64,000 nt of DNA. Origin: Paramyrothecium sp. XJ0827. Taxonomy: Eukaryota > Ascomycota > Sordariomycetes > Hypocreales > Stachybotryaceae. This document shows, piece after piece, positions 57,674 to 64,000 of this stretch. The stretch lies in assembly GCA_020881915.1 (NCBI GenBank), contig JAJFPB010000001.1, positions 2,852,001 to 2,916,000 of the forward strand. The letters run 5' to 3'. A program made the translations under genes and the position numbers. Numbering within the stretch: the first letter of the stretch is position 1; every line of letters starts with the position of its first letter. The notes under the pieces were generated by a model, which saw nothing but the letters and a program-made list of their open reading frames with translations, did no database searches and was not told the origin of the DNA.

Positions 57674-59525
57674 GAAAACTTAGGCCACCTGCAAGAGGCA
57701 AAGGAGTGGGCTGGGCTTGTCCAGGTCCGTTGCATTGAACCGTTTTGTCAGGTGACTTGTGGTGTGTTCATCTACTAGGTAGCAGCGTGTGTTGAATGGG
57801 CTTTCTGGGACGGACCGTACAATATGGAGAGATTTTTGTAAATTAGTTATGACAGTAGGGGGTCATATAGCGTAATACACGTCGAGATTACATGTGAAAG
57901 GGGTGGCAAGGCTTCATCGATATCCCGCCCCCAACTCGAGGGAAGGCTGGGTGATCTCATTATCGTTACAGTTCACGCGCTGTGCCGCCTCACGGCGCAT
58001 ATGTCAAGAAACTGACAGCCAATGTGACGCATCAAGGACTTATGCATTGTGTGACAAAGCGCCAAGTCGTACGTATACCCATGACCAATGACTTTGCATC
58101 ATGCATAGACCTTTTTGGGATTCATTGGCGTCTACTGCCCCTTTTCTTGGCCGATGTATGAGCGAGTAGGCAGTAAACGACGTTGAGATCACTTTGATGA
58201 AGTATCTATTTTCTAGCCTCTCAGCTCAGCTCGATGCAGAGAAATAGATGCTCCAGTAGCGGAAAGGGGAGTAGCCGATATCTATTCAGGCTTGGTAAAT
58301 TGCCTGGAAAGCCCGACATCTAAAATCAATTTGCAACCGGAAGGCAAACCGTCCGAACCAGGCTCGCGGGATGCCAATTGCAACCCCCCCGGTAGGAAAG
58401 AAATAGCCTAGGCTTGCATGGATGATAAGGGACTTCTGGCTATTATGCACATCTGCAGGTTCACCGCCGAATCAAAGGAGCCACCGGCATGAACGTGATG
58501 GTGATGAATGATGCAAGCAACCCTACAGCATCCCATAAATGCTTCGAGATCGAGAAGCGTGCGCCACAAACCAGCCGAGCCCAGTCGTGATGCCTACATA
58601 TTGACTCCTGTGCGGAGGCCCAAGACTGCTCCAAAGGCTAATATAACACGCAACGTGACAAGTGAGTGTATTTCAGCGGGCGGAGAAATTTGCGTGACCA
58701 CAGCAAGATATTAGAGAGAATATTCCCGATGAGTGAGGATATCATATCGTGATTGATTGTACCCAGAGGATGGTCTTAAATAACAGTGAGGGAGGAAGAC
58801 GAATCTTCGACATTGTTCTAAGGCTAGTGGGTTTTGATACGGTGATCGAGTCACACGAATGATCTTGCTACAAACCCTGAGAGTTTGTCAAACGCCTCGA
58901 ATGGATTTCAAGGCTTATCATTCTATTGCGGCTCATTACCACATTAATTGGTACCGGGTTTAAATCCGTAGATTCTATATAATCAAAATTTGGCTCCCGA
59001 GAGGTCACCAGCCTAGCCCATGGTCATGTTGGAAAAGATTTAAGAGTAGGCACTTGAAAAAGGAGTCATGATACCACTAAACAGGCAAGTCCCGTCTATC
59101 TTATGAATTTTATGCAATAATTGCGTTCAACACACTGTTTAAAACGATTCAATTTTGTGGATCATGTAGAATCCAACAAAAAGAAGTCTTTGGCCGCCAC
59201 AAGAAAGCGGAAAAAGTAACTGGGATGAACTGAATGCGACCCCAAACCGTCAGACGCGCGGGCGTGTGATGCGGCTGGTGTGACCTTCTGCATGCAGAGT
59301 GCCGAGTACGAATGATCGTTACGTAGCCAGACTCGGCCTCTATACAGGCATGTATCGTATATAGACGGGTGCTGAAGGTTGGCTTTACATTGGGGCGTTA
59401 TAAAAGCTCCAAGTAGGACTGTCCCAACGTATTGTTTGGCATTAAATCAGAGCTTCCCAAGCCATCAATGACCCCCTTTTGCATGCTATAGTTTCCTGCT
59501 TCGAAGACTGCTACCACTAGGTAGT
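57674..59525. other. Gene-free, increasingly A+T-rich interval
   Basis: Starts with the KMT6 3' flank. From about 58.7 kb the base composition becomes visibly richer in A+T than in the gene-dense part of the window. No protein-like frame was recognised. The last 130 bp include a TATA box for the next gene. Confidence 0.5.
59399..59406 (+). promoter_or_regulatory. TATA box of the DUF6536 gene
   Basis: A perfect TATAAAAG lies 120 bp upstream of the ATG at 59526 and in the right orientation. It suggests that transcription starts just upstream of the shortened reading frame. A 7-codon upstream frame (59468-59491) lies between the TATA box and the start codon. Confidence 0.55.
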
Positions 59526-61759
59526 ATGGCACAAAAGCTCATGATCTCAGGCCAAAAATATGAGCGACCACGCGCTACCATCGCAGAAGTTATCACAAGA
59601 AACACCCAATGCACACAAAAGAGGACCATGGCTTTAACCGGCATTCCCCAGTGGCTTCATCTGCTCATCAACATTCTGTCGTCCGGTATGCTTGCGGCCT
59701 CCAACTACTGCATGCAGGTGCAAGCGACCCCTACACGAGCTGACGTGGATCGAGCTCATCGGAGCGGGAAATCTCTGGACATTGGAGTTCTGAGAATGCG
59801 AAATCTTCGGAACGTTGGGGCTGGGAAGAGGTTCGTTTGGGTTCTTCTTGCAATGAGCTCAGTGCCGATTCATCTATTGTAAGGCATACTTAAGTGGCCC
59901 TCCTTACCTGACAGCGATCAAAGTCCTGATTCCGACTCTAGGTACAACTCGGCTGTCTTTCAATCTCTATCGTCCCACAACTACACCGTAGCGGTGGTTA
60001 AGGATTCCTTCCTTAACGGTAGCTCGTGGTCCATTGAGACAGCAGAATCAAATCGAGTTGGGGATCGCGGATGGAACGGCACTAATGTTAACCCTTCCTC
60101 TTGGAACCACCGGGAAATAATCCAGGAAATGCAGCACAGCGCCGCTGAGTACAAGAAACTCAATGCTACTGAGTGTTTCGACGTATACGATGAGTACTGG
60201 GCTCCACAAGGTAACGTCTTGATTTTCATAAAAAACGAGAGTGTCCAAACCCCAATGAGCGACAGCCTACTGCTGTATGTTTCGGTCATTCCTCGTTTAG
60301 ACAACTGGGGAAAGAACATGTGGGCTCTTGTGAATGGCACCGGAAGCTCCGGCCTGTACGTGGCAAAGTCTCCGTCCTACCCGGTGAAACTGTGGTTTCT
60401 GGGGCCTCAATATTATGTGGTCTCCCATTGCCTGGTTCAGCCTCTCGAACAACTTCAAGCACGTTGCAGATTCGAATACTCACCCTCTATTATGTTCACA
60501 ATTTGCGCCATGAATTTCATAAAAGCCGCTATTATGCTCTCCATCTGGGTACGAAGTATAAGGCGACTCCCGCAGCAGGACTCCAAGATGCAGGCACTGT
60601 ACACGCTAGGCGATGCCATTGCTTCTTTCATGAGGGAAAAAGATGAGACAGCCAAGGATATGTGTCTCGCAACCAAGGCAGACTTCGCAGCCAAGAGGAC
60701 TAGGTATCTGCCTCGAGACATCGCACATCATTCAGATCCAAGATATTTCAAAAAAGTGCAGAAATCATGGAGATCAACCTTCAGTCTCAGACTGTGGATT
60801 GCTCTTATTTCGTTGTAAGCAAAGACAAATGATCACCCATTTCATACCATCAATTCAACTTCCTTTGGTGCTAACCTCTTCGTTGGATTCAGATGCCTTA
60901 TTGTTCTTAGTTCTGAGTGTATTCTTCTAGGCGAAACAGTCTCAGGCTTTCGGCTCCGCAGTTTTGGCGTCAGTGTCGCGGACCTATGGGGTGTTGGCTT
61001 CGGCGCAGTGACACCATATACGTTTATCGTCACCGGCCTCCCCAAAGATGATCCTGCTGGTCTGTTTTCCCACGTGCTCATGATTAACACGAGCCACCTC
61101 ATCCTCATAGTGTTTCATAGTCTTGGCAACGCTGTCCTGAGTACGTTTCTTGTCCAGCGAGAATTCAGCCAGATGCACCATCCGGAGTACAGGAGAACTC
61201 TTCGAGTCTCAGAACCGGTGGGCGAGCAACGCTCGAGCTATTTCATTTCTCTGCCGCTCCGGTACGGAGTACCGTTTGCGGTCAGATTTGGATTCATGCA
61301 CTGGCTTGTTTCGCAAGGCATTTTCTTATCGCGAGTCACAGCCATCATGGCGGATGGGAAGGTCGATTACGAACACTCTTTCTCAACTGCTGGATATAGC
61401 CCCTTTGCACTTTTCACCAGTAAGCTCCTGCCATATCTTTTGATGAGTCAAACTAATTCCTGTCACTTACAGCAATAATTTATACTTTAGTAGTGCTATT
61501 TGTTTTTTTATTTCTTAGTTTCCGCCGATATCCTGGAACTATGAGGATAGTAGGCACAGACAGTAGAGCCATTAGTGCCGCGTGTCATGTTTTGAAAGAG
61601 GATGAGGCAACTGGCCATCTCTTCCCCTTACAATGGGGAGTCGTAGAAACGGTCAACGGAGTAGGGCACTGTGCTTTTTCTAAAGCCGAGAGTGGTATTG
61701 TGAAGCAGCTGAGGAGGGACAACTGTATAAGTAGAGCTTACAACAACGAAGCACTATGA
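59526..61759 (+). CDS. DUF6536 multi-pass membrane protein, N-terminally shortened
   Basis: Four exons: 59526-59878, 59942-60814, 60893-61419 and 61473-61759, giving 679 residues. All three introns have GTAAG donors and proper acceptors and preserve phase. Family hallmarks are LINILSSGMLAASNYCMQ, ATPTRADVDRAHRSGKSLDI, the rejoined SVPIHLLYNSAVFQSLSS, SLPLRYGVPFAVRFGFMHWL and the C-terminal end ISAACHVLKED...QWGVVE...GVGHCAFSK. DUF6536 proteins are fungal membrane proteins of unknown role, often in accessory regions. Typical members begin with a cytosolic tail and a first transmembrane helix before the LHLLIN segment. Here only 45 mostly hydrophilic residues precede it and no such helix is visible in any nearby frame. 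It may be a shortened but expressed gene, or a decaying copy. Confidence 0.8.
61546..61690 (+). repeat. Tandem repeat copy A (within DUF6536 last exon)
   Basis: This part of the last exon, coding for the family's ISAACH...GVGHC end, is repeated 227 bp downstream in a diverged form (61773-61915). Confidence 0.75.
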
Positions 61760-63235
61760 TCAGACCATACACGATAGTACACACTGATAGTAGAGCCATT
61801 AGTATCGCATGTCATGTTTTAAAAGAGGATGAAGTAGACAGTTCTCTCTGAATTATACAATGGGGAATCGTAGAGCCGGCGTAATGCATTGAGCATTTTC
61901 TGGAGGCAAACGAGGGGTGTCTGGAAGCTGTTGTTTTGGACACACCAATGGTCACTTCTTTCATTTAAAAACCAGAGCTGAATGTACGGTCCCTTGTAGA
62001 GGTGAGACGAGAGGGCAAGGATACAGTTCCAGCGATAGGTCGCAGGAGTTGAGTGGCGGAGCTTCATGGTCAAGTCAAATCCATGACACTACATGCACCG
62101 GGTACGAGGAGATATTCAATCCAAGTATGATAGCCAATGGACCGGGGGAACCAGCTGCATACATTTCCCCTTTTCAATGACCTTCTAAAATACCCGGAGC
62201 GCTCGATGCCACCGTACTTCATGTCGCAGCTATGGACATATTTTTGGGGGGGCATGTGTGGTAGTCGAGGGCGTTGAAGATGTTCAAGCAATTCAGGCGA
62301 GAAGCTCCAGTATCAGACACCGATTCGGGTGATATCTCAGGCAATTTGTTGAAAATAAACGTTCCATTAGGAGTGATGTCTGCTATAAGATCATTCATAG
62401 CATCGGAATTGCGCAGAGCACGACACTACAGCGCGGCGCCACAGGGACTTCCATCCTGTGAAGCTTAGAGTCTGCACATAAGATACTGCGTTGACTTGGA
62501 AAAAGCTTTCATGATTGCTAATCGTTTGCCGGATGTAAAAATGCTTGTACTCCATGTATAAGTGTGCGACTCTGCCTGCAATAGCAATCCCTATTTGCCA
62601 AGACCTCATGTCTCATCCTTATCTTCCCTCCGCCTCTTTCCTATCGTTCTCTCCTTCCTATTTTATTAGGATTGTTAATAAGAGAAGCTCTCGATTAGAA
62701 GGGCGCGCCACTGGGTTTCCGCCTTCCTATTAGGTTAATCATGTTGCGCCATGTGAGGGGATATGCACGCAGCCTCCCGTTGATCTAAGCAGAGCTCCGA
62801 CCAAACAGGTAGACTACATAGACATACACATATAATGACTACATGGACCTCTGGACAGTGCGATAATGGTGCCTTTCCAAAATTGTCGGGTCTCCCCGTA
62901 CCAATGTGGCATAGCAGGCAGATATCCTGTGAAGCGACGTTAAGCATTGATCTGCGGGAACTACACCTTCTGGTGCTATCATGGGATGACTTGGGGCGGA
63001 TTAGGAAGGAGATGCTTGGCGATGGCTCGCGCAGTTTAGGATTCTCTTCTCAACAGTAATGATAGAGTGTAGGAGACAACATACTACTAGATTTAAGATG
63101 AGTAGAAATAAAGAGACATATTCCCATCTAATATAGTCATTTAGAGCAGTCCCCACCCATCTCACTTGCTGAATAGCTTCTACCATATCACTGTCTTTGT
63201 ATCTTTATATGCTGCTCTTAGGGAGATACATAGAT
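61760..63235. other. A+T-rich interval before the protease gene
   Basis: Apart from the decayed repeat copy at its start, this 1.5 kb contains only short frames with no recognisable similarity. It should include the promoter of the protease gene; a TTTATAT element at 63204-63210 is close to the ATG and may or may not be its TATA box. Confidence 0.5.
61773..61915 (+). pseudogene. Decayed tandem copy B of the DUF6536 3' end
   Basis: The sequence matches 61546-61690 over about 140 bp (shared blocks include AGTAGAGCCATTAG, TGTCATGTTTT and ACAATGGGGA.TCGTAGA). It differs mostly by C-to-T or G-to-A changes relative to copy A, such as GACAGT to GATAGT, TTTTGAAA to TTTTAAAA and GGGGAGTC to GGGGAATC. 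A TGA interrupts the old frame. This pattern fits repeat-induced point mutation or a long-relaxed duplicate. No upstream part of the gene accompanies it. Confidence 0.65.
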
Positions 63236-64000
63236 ATGGACCTCACTAAACTCCTTGCTGCCCTAGCAGTCTTCCTGCCTGTCGTCTCCGGTGCTCCCAC
63301 CGAGACCGCTACTACTCTGCACCCCGAGATGCTGGCCGCTATGAAGCGTGATCTGGGCCTGGACGCCGCCCAAGCCACCACGCGTATCGCCCGTGAGGTG
63401 GCTGCCGCCAGCATCATCGAGCAGCTTCGTACGTCCACTGAGGAATCATTCGCCGGCGCCTGGCTCTCCGATGATGGCACCACTATCAATATCGGTGTCA
63501 CGGATGAGTCCCTGGTCGCCGAGGTGACCACTGCTGGCGCAAAAGCAATCGTCCTGGCTACCAGCCTTTCCAAGCTTGAGGAGGCGAAGCTGGCCCTTGA
63601 TAAACTTGATATTGATCAGCCCCAAGCGCTCGACTCTACTGAGTCTGCCGATATTGGCATTGCCTCATACTACATCGACGTCGAGTCTAACAGGCTTGTG
63701 CTTGAAGCTCTTCCTGGCAGTATTGCCCACGTCGAGGCTCTGGCCAAAGAGGTTGGACTCTCTGAGTCGGAGTTCGAGGTACGAATCGTTCAGGAGTTGC
63801 CCTCCACACTTGTCACTGTCCGCGGCGGCGATACCTACTGGGTCAACCGCAGTGCCCGTTGCTCCGTTGGCTTTACTGTTACCACAGGCTTCGTCACTGC
63901 TGGCCACTGTGGTTCCGTCGGTGATTCAGTCTCTGCCACGCCGACTGGTCCATTTTATGGAACTTTCGCCGGCAGCTCCTTTCCCGGTAATGATTTCGGC
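63236..64000 (+). CDS. Secreted chymotrypsin-like serine protease, streptogrisin/alpha-lytic type (5' part)
   Basis: Open for 255 codons to the window edge without an intron, so the 3' end is missing. It starts with a signal peptide (MDLTKLLAALAVFLPVVSGA). A propeptide of the alpha-lytic protease prodomain type follows (LHPEMLAAMKRDLGLDAAQA then ATTRIAREVAAASIIEQL and SFAGAWLSDDGTTINIGVTD). The mature enzyme begins around residue 200. The catalytic-histidine motif is TTGFVTAGHCGSVGD, and the sequence stops at FPGNDFG, where S1E proteases have the catalytic aspartate in a NDY/NDF context. The serine region lies outside the window. This prodomain-protease pair is typical of actinobacteria; a related chymotrypsin in Metarhizium has been attributed to transfer from them. 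Secretion and extracellular protein digestion are inferred. Confidence 0.9.
   Translation, partial: MDLTKLLAALAVFLPVVSGAPTETATTLHPEMLAAMKRDLGLDAAQATTRIAREVAAASIIEQLRTSTEESFAGAWLSDDGTTINIGVTDESLVAEVTTAGAKAIVLATSLSKLEEAKLALDKLDIDQPQALDSTESADIGIASYYIDVESNRLVLEALPGSIAHVEALAKEVGLSESEFEVRIVQELPSTLVTVRGGDTYWVNRSARCSVGFTVTTGFVTAGHCGSVGDSVSATPTGPFYGTFAGSSFPGNDFG

Noticed and set aside
61493..61759. The last DUF6536 exon as a separate small secreted protein
   Set aside because: It joins in phase to the preceding exon by a good intron and carries the family's C-terminal signature.
1..64000. tRNA, rRNA and CRISPR signals
   Set aside because: No convincing A-box/B-box pair or clover-leaf arm set was seen in the gaps. 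GGTTCGA-like words found lie inside coding exons. CRISPR is not expected, and no array of spaced repeats was seen.

Overview
The window is nuclear DNA of a filamentous ascomycete, most likely a hypocrealean Sordariomycete. The genes carry short introns (about 50-90 nt) with GTAAGT/GTATGT-type donors, CTAAC-type branch sites and CAG/TAG acceptors. The repertoire is filamentous-fungal: an eisosome core protein, a PRC2-type KMT6 methyltransferase, a complex I assembly methyltransferase and a DUF6536 membrane protein. The right-hand edge holds the start of an actinobacterial-type chymotrypsin/streptogrisin of a kind known from insect-pathogenic Metarhizium and relatives. The species cannot be fixed from sequence alone. 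The protein models below were built by hand-joining reading frames at splice sites.

Layout. 1-2.3 kb: no gene recognised. 2.3-19.7 kb: RPB1 (Pol II largest subunit, -), SWD1 (COMPASS, -), THG1 (tRNA-His guanylyltransferase, +, eight exons), TMA23-like G-patch protein (-), DUF726/TMCO4-type hydrolase (+) and an MSB1-type morphogenesis protein (-). 19.7-22.5 kb: long gap with short palindromic repeats. 22.5-38.1 kb: UNG1 (-), HRD3 (+), an RCR-like single-pass protein with PPxY motifs (+), an unrecognised acidic protein (-), ALA1 alanyl-tRNA synthetase (+), NDUFAF7-type methyltransferase (-) and MCY1-type cysteine synthase (+). 38.4-42.7 kb: TFIIS (-) and an MFS transporter (-). 42.7-45.8 kb: a second long gap. 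45.8-57.7 kb: RAD2/XPG (-), NAA38 (+), PIL1 (-) and KMT6 (+). From about 58 kb on, the sequence is visibly more A+T-rich and looks accessory. It holds a DUF6536 membrane-protein gene lacking its usual first membrane segment, a decayed tandem copy of that gene's 3' end, and the 5' part of a secreted serine protease.

Functional themes. Most of the window is conserved housekeeping: transcription (RPB1, TFIIS), histone methylation (SWD1 for H3K4, KMT6 for H3K27), DNA repair (UNG1, RAD2, both with PCNA-binding-like motifs), translation (THG1, ALA1), ER and mitochondrial upkeep (HRD3, NDUFAF7-type, MCY1) and cell cortex (PIL1, MSB1). These genes are not an operon, and I see no evidence that their proximity is functional. 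No tRNA, rRNA, CRISPR array or intact transposon was recognised. No clearly undescribed multi-gene system was found. The most distinctive material is the last 6 kb.
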